DNA of 64,000 nucleotides from Streptomyces pseudovenezuelae (GCF_029892565.1 NZ_JARXVH010000006.1:1-64000), one strand, 5' to 3'; numbered from the stretch's first letter, positions 55,409 through 64,000 are shown. Program-made: numbers and translations. Notes: generated by a model from the letters alone, not told the origin.

Positions 55409-56650
55409 TCATGGTGGACCGGAGCCGTTCAGCCAGAACGCTCCGTACACGGCCGAGGCCACCGCGATGCCGCCCAGCACCAGCGCCGACCTGCGCGTTC
55501 GTAGCCGGCCCAGGGCCAGGGCGAGAGGGAGAAGCAGGGGGAAGGCGGGCATCAGCAGGCGTGGTTTCGAGCCGAAATAGCTCGACGCGCACAGGGCGAG
55601 CACGGTGACGACGCCCGCGTACACCAGCAGCGGGAGCGGTTGACGCTGTCGCACACAGGTGACGTACAGCCAGACCACAAGGGCGACTCCGACCATCAGC
55701 CCCACGCCGGCGAGCGCTCCCGGGACCGACGTGAACTTGTCGGCGACGAAGCGGGCGAAGGCGTAACCGCCGTCGAATCCGTTGCGCCAGCCCGCCTGGA
55801 CGTCCAGATAGCCGAAGGGGCCCTTTCCGGTGCGGTGGCCGACCCACAGGACGTAACCGGCGGCGCCCAGGGGCGCGAGGAGCATGGCGAGGGCGCGCCG
55901 CCAGGCCGGTGCGCCGGGGTGGGGCCCGCCGTCCGCGGCGGATGGGGCGTGCGGTGTGTCCAGTGCGCCCCGCGCGGCGGCCGTGCTTCGCTCCCGCCCG
56001 AAAGAGTCGCGTCTCAGGAAGGAGACGACCCCCGCCGCCCACACCGCCGCGACCACCGCGAGCCCCACCGGCCGGGTCAGGCCGGACAGCAGCGCCAGCG
56101 TGCCCGCGGTGAGCCAGCGGCCGGTCAGGACCGCGTACAGCGACCAGGCGGCCAGCGCCGTGAACAGCGACTCGCTGTACGCCATCGACTGCACGATCCC
56201 GACCGGCAGTACGGCCCACACCAGCACCGCGCACACGCCGGCCCGGAGGCCGTACACGTGGTCGGTGACCGCGAAGATCCCCCAGGCCGCGGCGAGCGAG
56301 GCGAGCAGTGCGACGACGAAACCGGCGTCGGCGTACGACAGCGGGGACACCGCCGCGAGGCCCCGTTCCAGCCAGGGCAGCAGCGGGAAGAAGGCCAGGT
56401 TCGAGTGGACGTCGCCGTTCGGCAGGCGCACCTCGTAGCCGTAACCCCCCTCGGCGACCCTCGTGTACCACAGCGCGTCCCAGCGGGCCGTCAGCAGCGT
56501 GTACGCGCTCTTGCCGCGTGCGGCGCTCCACAGGGCCAGGGCGAGCAGGCCCAGGGCGCGTACGGCCGCGTACCCGAGGAGGGCCGGGGCCGCGCGGCGC
56601 AGGGCGGCCAAGGGGCCGGCGCTCACCGCGCGCGTCTCAAGATCGGTCAC
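55409..56650 (-). CDS. GT-C type (PIG-V-like) mannosyltransferase
   Basis: 413 residues from GTG 56650. Ten or so membrane segments, with the catalytic loop LTARWDALWYTRVAEGGYGYE near the N-terminus. The RWDxxWY pattern is that of GT-C mannosyltransferases using polyprenyl-phosphate mannose. The acceptor is unknown; cell-surface glycans or lipoproteins are possible. Upstream, GATAAT about 13 nt from the start could be a -10. The 238-nt gap to the PAP2 promoter holds nothing I can support. Confidence 0.82.
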   Translation of the reverse strand: MTDLETRAVSAGPLAALRRAAPALLGYAAVRALGLLALALWSAARGKSAYTLLTARWDALWYTRVAEGGYGYEVRLPNGDVHSNLAFFPLLPWLERGLAAVSPLSYADAGFVVALLASLAAAWGIFAVTDHVYGLRAGVCAVLVWAVLPVGIVQSMAYSESLFTALAAWSLYAVLTGRWLTAGTLALLSGLTRPVGLAVVAAVWAAGVVSFLRRDSFGRERSTAAARGALDTPHAPSAADGGPHPGAPAWRRALAMLLAPLGAAGYVLWVGHRTGKGPFGYLDVQAGWRNGFDGGYAFARFVADKFTSVPGALAGVGLMVGVALVVWLYVTCVRQRQPLPLLVYAGVVTVLALCASSYFGSKPRLLMPAFPLLLPLALALGRLRTRRSALVLGGIAVASAVYGAFWLNGSGPP

Positions 56651-56910
56651 GGGCCCGATTATCGACGGCCCCGGAACCGGGGGGCCCGCCGCGACGTGGA
56701 CGACGGCAGGGGGAGTGGCGTACGCCACACGGGTTGGGTGCCAAGTCTGAGAGGTCCGCCACGTGACGGTGGCGCGAACTCGCGTACGCTGACGTGTCAC
56801 TCGCCTTCGTTGCGCGGGCCGGAGATCACCGCTCCTCTCCGGCCGAGATCACGGGGAGTCCCCACCCTGTGTGCCCGCCGAACGCGAGGGAACATCTGGG
56901 AGGTACGTAC

Positions 56911-58518
56911 ATGTCCGGGACGACCACGGCCGCCGCTGCGCTGCGCCGTCGGGCGGCCGGGGCCGGTGCAAACCGCTGGGTCGTCCTCGTCGTCCTCTGT
57001 GTGAGCCTGCTGCTGGTCGCGGTCGACGCGACCGTGCTGCATGTCGCGGTTCCCGCGGTCACCGAGGACCTGAAGCCCGGCGCGATAGAGCTGCTCTGGA
57101 TCGTCGACGTCTACCCCCTCGTCTGCGCCTCGCTGCTGATCCTCTTCGGCACGCTCGGCGACCGGGTCGGCCGCAGACGGATCCTGCTGCTCGGCTACGG
57201 CCTGTTCGGCATCGCCTCCGGCCTCGCGGCCCTCGCGCACGACGCGCAGGTACTGATCTTCGCGCGGGCGCTGCTCGGCGTCGGCGGGGCGATGATCATG
57301 CCGGCCACGCTGTCGATCCTGCGCCAGGTCTTTCCCGACCGGCGGGAGCGGGCGCTGGCGATCGGCATCTGGAGCGCGGTCGCGGCGGTGGGCGCGGCGG
57401 TCGGTCCGCTCCTCGGCGGATTCCTCCTCGAACACTTCTGGTGGGGTTCGGTCTTCCTCGTCAACATCCCGCTGATGCTGGTCAGCCTGCCGGTGGGCCG
57501 GCTGCTGCTGCCCGAGTCGCGGGGCGCGGGCGACGGTCCGTGGGACGTGGTCGGTGCGCTGATGGCCGCGGCCGGGCTGTTCGGCGTGGTGTTCGGCGTG
57601 AAGCGGCTGGGTGGCGGTGAGCCGGTGGACAGCGTGTTCACGGTGGCGCCGCTGGTCGTGGGCGCGGTGCTGATGGTCCTTTTCGTACGGCGGCAACGGC
57701 GGCGTACGCATCCTCTGGTGGACCTCGGGATGTTCTCGCGGCCGGCGTTCAGTACGTCGGTGGGCTGCATCGTGCTGGCGATGCTGGCGCTGGTCGGCCT
57801 TGAGCTGATCGCGGCGCAGTACCTCCAGCTGGTACTCGGCCTGTCGCCCCTGGAGACCGGTCTACGGCTGCTGCCGCTGACGTTCGCCGCGATGGCGGCG
57901 GGGCTGGCGGGGGCGCGGATGCTACGCCGGTTCGGGCCGCGTCGGATGGTCTGCGTCGGGTTCCTCGTGACCGCGGGCGCGGTGCTGTTGCTGACCGCGA
58001 TGGGTCGTGCCGACAACACGGGGCTGTTGCTGACCGGGTTCCTGCTGCTCGGGTTCGGGCTGGAGACGACGCTCTTCGGGGCGTACGAGTCGATGCTGAG
58101 CGAGGCGCCGCCCTCGCAGGCGGGCGGGGCCGCGGCGGTGGGGGAGACCTCGTACCAACTCGGCGCGGGGATCGGTATCGCGCTGTTGGGGAGCGTGATG
58201 AACGCGGCGTACGCCCCCGGGCTGTCGGCCGTTCCCGGAGTACCGGCGTCGGCTTCCGCCGCTGCGGGGCATTCACTGGGCGAGGCGTACGACGTGGCCG
58301 CGCGTCTGGGCGGCGGACGTGGCGCTGCGCTGCGTCGGGCGGCCCAGGACTCTTTCGTGCACGGCCTGCACGTCACGCTGCTCGTGAGCGCGGGTCTGCT
58401 GCTGCTCGGCGCGGTGATGGCGCTACGGCTGCCCCGAGTCATGCAGTGCACGGAGCCCGGGGTGAAGGTCGAGGTACCGGCCCCTCGGGACGTAGCAGAG
58501 TCCCGCGTCTCCGCCTAA
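56911..58518 (+). CDS. MFS transporter, DHA2/EmrB-QacA type
   Basis: 535 residues. ATG 56911 follows GGAGGT (56900-56905). About 14 membrane segments. Motif A-like GTLGDRVGRRRILLLGYGLF lies between segments 2 and 3, and motif C-like GAAVGPLLGGFLLEHFWW in segment 5. DHA2 proteins are proton-linked drug or lipid exporters. The C-terminal ~35 residues are polar. No regulator gene is adjacent. Confidence 0.92.
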   Translation: MSGTTTAAAALRRRAAGAGANRWVVLVVLCVSLLLVAVDATVLHVAVPAVTEDLKPGAIELLWIVDVYPLVCASLLILFGTLGDRVGRRRILLLGYGLFGIASGLAALAHDAQVLIFARALLGVGGAMIMPATLSILRQVFPDRRERALAIGIWSAVAAVGAAVGPLLGGFLLEHFWWGSVFLVNIPLMLVSLPVGRLLLPESRGAGDGPWDVVGALMAAAGLFGVVFGVKRLGGGEPVDSVFTVAPLVVGAVLMVLFVRRQRRRTHPLVDLGMFSRPAFSTSVGCIVLAMLALVGLELIAAQYLQLVLGLSPLETGLRLLPLTFAAMAAGLAGARMLRRFGPRRMVCVGFLVTAGAVLLLTAMGRADNTGLLLTGFLLLGFGLETTLFGAYESMLSEAPPSQAGGAAAVGETSYQLGAGIGIALLGSVMNAAYAPGLSAVPGVPASASAAAGHSLGEAYDVAARLGGGRGAALRRAAQDSFVHGLHVTLLVSAGLLLLGAVMALRLPRVMQCTEPGVKVEVPAPRDVAESRVSA

Positions 58519-58903
58519 CCAAACCTTCGCCCACCCGCCCACCCGTGCGGGGCAGTTGAGGGGCGGACGTCGCCTGCGGGGCTTCTCGACGGTGGCGGCT
58601 TGCGGGAGTGGGGGGCGGTTCGTGGTGCGGGTTGGTTCGGCACCGCCGGAGTGCGCCGTGGGGGTGCTCGCCGTTGCGGCGGAGAATGTGTGGGCGGAGG
58701 TAGGTCGGTAGCGGGGAAGGGGCCGGGGCTCGGGGTGGAGCTGGGGATTACCCGCACCCGCACCCGCCCACGGCGAGCCACCCCGCCCACGGCGAGCCAC
58801 CCCCCCCACAAGCGACCCCCCTCCCGACTGGCCCGCACGGGTGGGCGGGGGGCCAGGTACTGGACGGGCGGGACGCGTCGTCGTAGCGTCGGGGCCCTGC
58901 CCC
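58519..58903. other. 385-nt low-complexity gap
   Basis: No gene. It has two copies of a 19-bp unit with ACGGCGAGCCACC (58763-58781 and 58782-58800), a run of eight or more C residues just after, and a TAGCGT -10 candidate at 58883-58888 for the acyl-CoA dehydrogenase. Confidence 0.6.
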
Positions 58904-58920
58904 AACTAGCAGCGCTAGTT
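58904..58920. promoter_or_regulatory. inverted-repeat operator before the acyl-CoA dehydrogenase
   Basis: Perfect 7-bp arms AACTAGC(agc)GCTAGTT, AT-rich against GC-rich flanks. It lies after the -10 candidate and 22 nt before the ATG, so a repressor here would block the start region. Confidence 0.6.
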
Positions 58921-58942
58921 TTCGTTTGTGTCGGAGGGTTCC

Positions 58943-60133
58943 ATGGCCGCGTCCTCGAAGTTGCCCCCGTTCGATCCTGCCGACCCGCTGGGGATCGACG
59001 ACTTGCTGGAGCCGGAGGACCTCGCCGTGCGGGCGACCGTGCGGGCGTGGGCAGCGGATCGGGTGGTGCCGTATGTCGCCCAGTGGTACGAGGACGGGGA
59101 GTTGCCGGGGATCAGGGAGCTTGCCCGGGAGCTCGGGGGCATCGGGGCGCTCGGGATGTCGCTCACCGGGTACGGGTGCGCCGGGGCCAGTGCCGTGCAG
59201 TACGGGCTCGCCTGTCTGGAACTCGAAGCCGCCGACTCCGGGATTCGGTCTCTCGTGTCCGTGCAGGGGTCGCTCGCCATGTATGCCATTCATCGGTTCG
59301 GGAGCGAGGCGCAGAAGCAGGACTGGTTGCCGCGTATGGCCGCCGGCGACGTCATCGGATGCTTCGGGTTGACCGAGCCCGACCACGGGTCCGACCCCGC
59401 CGCGATGCGGACGTACGCCAAGCGGGACGGCGGCGACTGGGTGCTCAACGGGCGGAAGATGTGGATCACCAACGGGTCCGTGGCCGGGGTCGCGGTCGTC
59501 TGGGCGCAGACCGAGGAGGGGATCCGCGGGTTTGCCGTGCCCACCGACAGCGACGGCTTCTCCGCGCCCGAGATCAAGCACAAGTGGTCCCTGCGCGCCA
59601 GCGTCACCAGTGAGCTCGTCCTCGACGATGTGCGCCTGCCCGCCGATGCCGTGCTGCCGGAGGTCGTCGGGCTGAAGGGGCCGTTGAGCTGTCTGTCCCA
59701 CGCCCGTTACGGGATCGTGTGGGGCGCGATGGGCGCGGCGCGCAGCTGTTTCGAGACCGCCGTGGACTACGCGAAGTCACGGGAGCAGTTCGGGCGGCCG
59801 ATCGGGGGCTTCCAGCTCACCCAGGCCAAACTCGCCGACATGGCGGTCGAACTGCACAAGGGGATCCTGCTCGCCCACCACCTGGGGCGCCGCATGGACG
59901 CCGGCCGCCTGCGTCCCGAGCAGGTCAGCTTCGGCAAGCTCAACAACGTACGAGAGGCCATCGAGATCTGCCGTACGGCACGGACGATCCTCGGTGCCAA
60001 CGGGATCTCGCTGGAGTACCCCGTCATGCGGCACGCGACCAACCTCGAGTCGGTGCTGACGTACGAAGGCACCGTCGAGATGCACCAGCTGGTGCTGGGC
60101 AAGGCGCTCACCGGTCTTGACGCCTTCCGGTGA
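58943..60133 (+). CDS. acyl-CoA dehydrogenase, glutaryl-CoA dehydrogenase-like
   Basis: 396 residues. ATG 58943 follows GGAGGG (58933-58938). Typical GCFGLTEPDHGSDPAAM and KMWITNGSVAGVAVVWAQ in the N-terminal/middle part; C-terminal VLTYEGTVEMHQLVLGKALTG has the catalytic Glu in the position used by glutaryl-CoA dehydrogenases. FAD-dependent oxidation of an acyl-CoA; exact chain is inferred. A palindrome 22 nt upstream suggests a TetR-type regulator elsewhere. Confidence 0.92.
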   Translation: MAASSKLPPFDPADPLGIDDLLEPEDLAVRATVRAWAADRVVPYVAQWYEDGELPGIRELARELGGIGALGMSLTGYGCAGASAVQYGLACLELEAADSGIRSLVSVQGSLAMYAIHRFGSEAQKQDWLPRMAAGDVIGCFGLTEPDHGSDPAAMRTYAKRDGGDWVLNGRKMWITNGSVAGVAVVWAQTEEGIRGFAVPTDSDGFSAPEIKHKWSLRASVTSELVLDDVRLPADAVLPEVVGLKGPLSCLSHARYGIVWGAMGAARSCFETAVDYAKSREQFGRPIGGFQLTQAKLADMAVELHKGILLAHHLGRRMDAGRLRPEQVSFGKLNNVREAIEICRTARTILGANGISLEYPVMRHATNLESVLTYEGTVEMHQLVLGKALTGLDAFR

Positions 60134-60170
60134 ACCCTGCGCGGGGGCAGGGCCGGTGAGCGGCCCTGCC

Positions 60171-60611
60171 CTAGCTCTGGTTGAAGAAACCGTCCGTCCG
60201 GTGCGCCGCCGGCTCGCCGCTGACGATCTCCGTGTCGGCGGGCGTGAGCAGGAAGACGCGGTTGGACACACGGTCGATGGAACCGCGCAGTCCGAAGATG
60301 AGCCCGGCCGCGAAGTCGACGACGCGCTTGGCGTCGGACGCCTCCATGGCCGTGAGGTTCATGATGACCGGGACGCCCTCACGGAAGAGCTCACCGATGG
60401 CGCGGGCATCCCGGAAGCTGTCCGGGGTGACCGTGCCGATCCGGCGGCCCGTCTCCTCTGCGGTGTCCGAAGCCACCTTGACCCGAGGGTCGGTGACCCA
60501 GGCATCCCCGGGCTGCTCGGTCCCTTCGGAGTAGTCGTCGTCGTAGTAGCGCTCGTCATCGTTGTCGTCGACGAGGCCAAGCCAGGCACTCGCCTTGCGT
60601 ACCGATCCCAT
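60171..60611 (-). CDS. SepF-like cell-division protein
   Basis: 146 residues, MGSVRKASAWLGLVDDNDDE then an acidic Tyr/Asp stretch. The SepF domain includes DSFRDARAIGELFREGVPVI and RVVDFAAGLIFGLRGSIDRV. Streptomyces has several SepF paralogues; this one is outside the ftsZ region. Its N-terminal amphipathic helix could bind membrane. It is convergent with the acyl-CoA dehydrogenase gene. Confidence 0.9.
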   Translation of the reverse strand: MGSVRKASAWLGLVDDNDDERYYDDDYSEGTEQPGDAWVTDPRVKVASDTAEETGRRIGTVTPDSFRDARAIGELFREGVPVIMNLTAMEASDAKRVVDFAAGLIFGLRGSIDRVSNRVFLLTPADTEIVSGEPAAHRTDGFFNQS

Positions 60612-60857
60612 GGACGCCTCCTCTCACAGCGGTCTTTCTTGCTTTCCGCATCCCTATGGTCATCCATGATGCGGATGGCGCGCCAAGTGGATAGACGCCG
60701 CGCGGGGGGTTTGTGACGGTACTGGTGCACAGCCCATACGTCGAGAGCCCGGTTGTAGCAAGGGTCGTTCCCCACACGGCTGCTGACTGTGAGTGAAATA
60801 TGATTCTTCACGGCGTATGGGTGATGCGCGGGGCGTACGGGTGAACGGGGTGGTCGC

Positions 60858-60863
60858 TACGAT
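60858..60863 (+). promoter_or_regulatory. -10 candidate before the DUF5685 gene
   Basis: TACGAT 44 nt before GTG 60902, with GGGGGAG just before the start. The 290-nt gap 60612-60901 holds no other feature. Confidence 0.4.
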
Positions 60864-60901
60864 GCAGCAGCTCAACGTCCTACACGTCACGGGGGAGTGC
60901 T

Positions 60902-62074
60902 GTGTTCGGAATCGTCAGGCCCTGCCGTCATCGGCTCGGTGAAAATCTCAAAACCCAGTGGATGGCCCACTTGTGCGGGCTGTGTCTCGCACTGCGCAAG
61001 GACCATGGACAGTTCGCACGTGTCGTGACGAACTATGACGGGCTTCTCATATCGGTTCTGACGGAGGCTCAAGCCGACAGAGCCACCGGGCAGTCGAGCG
61101 GATGGCGGCGTACGGCGGGACCGTGTCCGTTGCGCGGGATGCGGACCGCCTCCGTCGCCCGGGGCGAGGGGGCCCGGCTCGCGGCCGCCGTCTCGCTGGT
61201 GCTCGCCTCGGCCAAGATGCGTGACCATGTCGCCGACGGGGACGGGCTGCTGGCGCGCAAGCCGGTGGCGCTCGCGGCACGCCGGGTGGCCAAGCGCTGG
61301 GACGCGGCGGGGGCCCGTACCGGATCCGAGGTCGGCTTCGACACGGCCGTGCTCGTCGAGGCGGTGGACCGGCAGGTCGGCATCGAGGCGCTTGCCGGGC
61401 CGGGGACGTCGCTGTTGACGGTCACCGAACCGACCGAGACCGCCACGGCCGCCGCCTTCGCGCACACCGCGCTGCTGGCCGGGCGGCCGGGCAACGCCGA
61501 ACCGCTCGCCGAGGCCGGACGCCTCTTCGGGCGGCTCGCGCATCTGCTGGACGCCGTGGAGGACAAGGAACCTGACGCCGCGTCGGGTGCCTGGAACCCG
61601 CTCACGGCGACCGGGACCCCGGTAGGCGAGGCGCGCCGGCTCGCCGACGACGCCCTGCACGGCATACGGCTCGCGCTGCGCGAGGTCGACTTCGGCGACG
61701 GGAAGCTCGCGCACCGGCTGCTCGTGCACGAACTGCGCACGTCCGTCGACCGGGCCTTCCGGGGCGCCTCGTGCGGCCACGGGCACGCGGACGCGCCGTC
61801 GCTGTACGGGCCGTACGCACCGCCCGGCGGCCCGGGCGGGCCGCCGCTGCCGCCCGAGCCGCCGCGCCGGGACCGGCGCGGGCTCCTTGCGGGGTGCGCG
61901 GTGTGGGCGGGCCTCGCCTGTACGTGCCAGCTGTGCTGCGGCTCGTACGAGGACCCCTGGAGCCGGGAGCCGAAGGAAGGTCTCTGCAACCCGGACTGCG
62001 GCGACTGTTGTGACTGCTGCGACGGTTGCAGTTGCTGCGACTGCTGCGATTGCGGCTGCGACTGCAGTTGCTGA
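60902..62074 (+). CDS. DUF5685-type protein with extreme Cys-rich C-terminus
   Basis: 390 residues, GTG start behind GGGGGAG. The family N-terminus MFGIVRPCRHRLGENLK with LCGLCLALRKDHG (CxxC) is clear. The middle is helical. A Pro/Gly linker (PPGGPGGPPLPPEPPRRD) leads to a hydrophobic stretch with Cys (ACTCQLCC) and then a final 29 residues with 15 Cys, mostly CC or CxC pairs. Such a tail could bind metal or be lipid-modified. The function of the family is unknown. Confidence 0.85.
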   Translation: MFGIVRPCRHRLGENLKTQWMAHLCGLCLALRKDHGQFARVVTNYDGLLISVLTEAQADRATGQSSGWRRTAGPCPLRGMRTASVARGEGARLAAAVSLVLASAKMRDHVADGDGLLARKPVALAARRVAKRWDAAGARTGSEVGFDTAVLVEAVDRQVGIEALAGPGTSLLTVTEPTETATAAAFAHTALLAGRPGNAEPLAEAGRLFGRLAHLLDAVEDKEPDAASGAWNPLTATGTPVGEARRLADDALHGIRLALREVDFGDGKLAHRLLVHELRTSVDRAFRGASCGHGHADAPSLYGPYAPPGGPGGPPLPPEPPRRDRRGLLAGCAVWAGLACTCQLCCGSYEDPWSREPKEGLCNPDCGDCCDCCDGCSCCDCCDCGCDCSC

Positions 62075-62153
62075 ATTGAACGCCGGGGCGCCCTGAGACG
62101 TACCTCCGGGGAGGACGCGATGTGCGTGCGGCCGCTCGAAAGGATCGGGGACC

Positions 62154-62750
62154 ATGTCAGGGCGCTCTGACAGGATCGTGCCGCTCGCCGTGAAGATCGT
62201 GGTGAGCGGGGGGCTCGGGGTCGGCAAGACGACGTTCATCGGGGCCATTTCGGAGATCGAGCCGCTGGACGCGGAGGCCGCGATCACGCAGATCTCGATG
62301 GGGGTCGACGCGATCGACGGGACCGAGTCGAAGACGACGACGACCGTCCCGCTCGACTTCGGGCGGATCACGCTCGATCCGTCGATCGCGTTGTACCTGT
62401 TCGGGACGCCCGGCCAGGACGGGTTCTCGTTCCTCCGGCACGACCTGGAGGAGGGCGCGCTGGGGACGGTGGTCCTCGTGGACACCCGTCGGCTCGAGGA
62501 GTGCTACGCGACCGTCGACCACTTCGAGACGCAGGGCGCGCCGTTCGTGCTCGCCGTGAACCGCTTCGACGGCGCCGATCGGTTCGAACTCGACGAAGTG
62601 CGCAGGGTGTTGGGGCTCAGGGGCGATGTGCCGGTGCTGGAGTGTGATGCTCGGGACCGCGGGTCGGTGCGGGACGTGCTCGGCGCGTTGATGGACCGGG
62701 TGATCGGGGTCCGGGCGGCGCCCAAGGGGAGGGGAGGGGTGTGCGTGTGA
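62154..62750 (+). CDS. conservon-type small GTPase (CvnD-like)
   Basis: 198 residues. VKIVVSGGLGVGKTTFIGAI (G1), LDFGRITLDPSIALYLFGTPGQ (G3-like), and NRFDGADRF at the NKxD position. Conserved CvnD proteins normally follow CvnA (kinase-like), CvnB and CvnC; none is present here, so this is an orphan copy. It follows the DUF5685 gene by 80 nt and may share a transcript with it. Confidence 0.88.
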   Translation: MSGRSDRIVPLAVKIVVSGGLGVGKTTFIGAISEIEPLDAEAAITQISMGVDAIDGTESKTTTTVPLDFGRITLDPSIALYLFGTPGQDGFSFLRHDLEEGALGTVVLVDTRRLEECYATVDHFETQGAPFVLAVNRFDGADRFELDEVRRVLGLRGDVPVLECDARDRGSVRDVLGALMDRVIGVRAAPKGRGGVCV

Positions 62751-63057
62751 AGGCGGAGCAGGAAGAACACGTGCAGCGCGGTCGGCTCAACAGGAAGAGG
62801 ACCACACTCGACCGAAGTCGATGTGGGAGCGCTTGACCAGCCACTGCTGTGGATGCATGGCCCAAGTGGAACAGGCATCCGGTTTTCCGTCAACCGAGCT
62901 GAGACGTGCTGCTCACATGATGGACAACCTTGACAGCGAGGGGAAACGGCGCCGTAGAGTCGACAGACGGCCCTGCTGAGGGGCTCGGCCGTAGCGCGCC
63001 CAGCGGCGCACCGTGTGAAGGCACCCGTGCTCGACCCAAGTGTCACGGAGTCTTCGC
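62751..63057. other. 307-nt intergenic region with candidate promoter
   Basis: No gene I can support here except the small ORF at its right end. TTGACA (62930-62935) and TAGAGT (62956-62961) lie 20 nt apart, a slightly long spacing for a promoter of the next genes. Another open frame (62930-63214) is out of phase and looks non-coding. Confidence 0.45.
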
Positions 63058-63138
63058 ATGCCATTCGACACCCTCGTCATTACCTTCGTCGGAATTCCCG
63101 GCGCACCGGACGCTCCAGGTTCGGAGCGCGCCCGATGA
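63058..63138 (+). CDS. 26-residue ORF coupled to the FAD-protein gene
   Basis: ATG 63058 has CGGAG (63046-63050) 7 nt upstream. The product is MPFDTLVITFVGIPGAPDAP followed by GSERAR. Its TGA overlaps the ATG of the next gene (ATGA at 63135). The hydrophobic start and Pro/Gly/Ala tail do not match a family I know. It could be a leader peptide, a small functional peptide, or chance. Confidence 0.4.
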   Translation: MPFDTLVITFVGIPGAPDAPGSERAR

Positions 63139-64000
63139 GGCCCTCCCTGGTGATCGTCGGGGCCGGGCCGCGAGGGACCGGCCTGATCCAGCGGATCGCC
63201 GCCAACGCACCTGAGCTGTACGCCGGTTCGGGCCTGGACATCCATCTCGTGGACCCGCATCCACCGGGCGCCGGACGCATCTGGCGGGCGGCCCAGTCGC
63301 CGCTGCTGCTGATGAACTCCCATGCCGAGGACGTCACCATGTTCACCGACGAGACCGTGGCCATGGACGGTCCCGTCCGGGAGGGCCCCACGCTGCACGA
63401 GTGGGCCGGCATCGACGCGGACGTCTTCGCCGACCGCCAGCTGCAGGGCTCGTACCTGCGCTGGGTGCACGAGCAGGCCCTCGCCGCCCTGCCCGACGGC
63501 GTCACCGTCCACCACCACCCGACCCGCGCCCTGCGGGTCGGCGGGCCGCGCGAGGGCCGGCAGCAGGTGTGGCTGCAGGGCCGCCCGCGTCCGCTCCTGG
63601 CCGACCTCGTCGTGCTGGCGCTGGGCCACCTGGATGCCGAACTCGACGAGCGGCAGCGCGAGTTGGCGTCGTACGCCGCCGCCCACGGCCTGGTCCATCT
63701 GCCGCCGGACTTCACCGCCGACAGCGACCTGTCCTCGCTGAAGGCCGGCGAACCCGTCCTGGTCCGCGGCTTCGGGCTCGCCTTCGTCGACCTGATGGTG
63801 CTGCTGACGGAGGGGCGCGGCGGGCGCTACGAGGGGGACACCTACGTCCCGTCCGGGCGGGAGCCGGTGCTGTACGTCGGATCGCGGCGCGGAGTGCCGT
63901 ACCACTCGAAGATCGGTTACGACTGGAGCGGTGAACGGCCGCCGCTGCCACGGTTCTTCGGGCCCGTCGAGGTGGCGGAACTGCTCGCCAGGCCCGGCGG
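63135..64000 (+). CDS. FAD/NAD(P)-binding protein (YdhS-like), 3' end missing
   Basis: The frame is open from ATG 63135 to the window end (288 codons seen). The N-terminus SLVIVGAGPRGTGLIQRIAA is a Rossmann dinucleotide site, with HLVDPHPPGAGRIWR and LLLMNSHAEDVTMF as in the FAD-NAD(P)-binding family PF13454. ALGHLDAEL and VLVRGFGLAFVDLMVLLTEG follow. Activity is unknown; homologues often sit in peptide-tailoring or amino-acid oxidation contexts. No stop within the window. Confidence 0.88.
   Translation, partial: MRPSLVIVGAGPRGTGLIQRIAANAPELYAGSGLDIHLVDPHPPGAGRIWRAAQSPLLLMNSHAEDVTMFTDETVAMDGPVREGPTLHEWAGIDADVFADRQLQGSYLRWVHEQALAALPDGVTVHHHPTRALRVGGPREGRQQVWLQGRPRPLLADLVVLALGHLDAELDERQRELASYAAAHGLVHLPPDFTADSDLSSLKAGEPVLVRGFGLAFVDLMVLLTEGRGGRYEGDTYVPSGREPVLYVGSRRGVPYHSKIGYDWSGERPPLPRFFGPVEVAELLARPG

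Noticed and set aside
62930..63214. 94-residue frame before the FAD protein
   Set aside because: It is out of phase with the coupled small ORF and the flavoprotein and overlaps a promoter-like element.

Overview
The window is chromosomal DNA of a high-GC actinomycete, almost certainly a Streptomyces. The codon third positions are G/C-dominated, GTG starts are frequent, and the gene order matches the conserved actinobacterial block parA-like, scpA, scpB, rluB, (aroH, tyrA), cmk, plsC, der. The left edge is the 3' end of an rRNA operon (23S end and 5S). Nearly all genes look intact. I see no insertion sequence, prophage, tRNA or CRISPR array.

Layout. 1-0.35 kb: 23S 3' end, 5S rRNA and terminator. 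0.4-8.3 kb: a strongly repetitive Arg/Asp/Gly-rich protein with a TPR-like C-terminal half, a DUF1015 protein, a HAD phosphatase and an iron-box-controlled siderophore importer without its own binding protein. 8.3-12.6 kb: SCP2-like protein, tlyA, nadK and recN. 13-20.2 kb: glycosyltransferase, PucR-type regulator, F420-type oxidoreductase, FAD oxidase and a GH15 hydrolase. 20.7-26.7 kb: pyrG, a Nudix hydrolase, a P-loop/TPR protein and ald. 27.1-31.8 kb: ParA-like ATPase, a ribbon-helix-helix-like partner, scpA, scpB and an rluB-type pseudouridine synthase. 31.9-38.4 kb: accessory genes that split the conserved block. They include an NrtR-like Nudix regulator with a palindromic operator, an ADP-ribosylglycohydrolase, two RlaP-type nucleotidyltransferases and a Rieske/membrane protein pair. 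38.5-43.1 kb: aroH, tyrA, cmk, plsC and der, closed by a 29-bp perfect hairpin. 43.1-46.4 kb: two small conserved proteins and two tandem Rpf/LysM muralytic enzymes. 46.3-53.5 kb: a branched-chain-amino-acid-type ABC system whose two permeases and one ATPase are fused into one 986-residue chain, a binding protein, a lipoprotein and a WYL regulator. 53.8-64 kb: I78 inhibitor, divergent PAP2 protein, GT-C mannosyltransferase, MFS exporter, glutaryl-CoA-dehydrogenase-like enzyme, SepF paralogue, a DUF5685 protein with an extreme Cys tail, a conservon-type GTPase, a coupled 26-residue ORF and an FAD/NAD(P)-binding protein cut by the window end.

Most promising leads. The NrtR/ADP-ribosylglycohydrolase/RlaP island looks like a small NAD- or ADP-ribose-linked nucleic-acid maintenance system. 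The LivH-LivM-LivG fusion and its LivF partner carry complementary defects, consistent with one intact and one dead ATP site. Other points are the RHH-like partner of the ParA-like protein, an operator/leader arrangement before the first Rpf gene, and a series of genes whose -10 element lies 12-14 nt before the start codon (leaderless transcripts).
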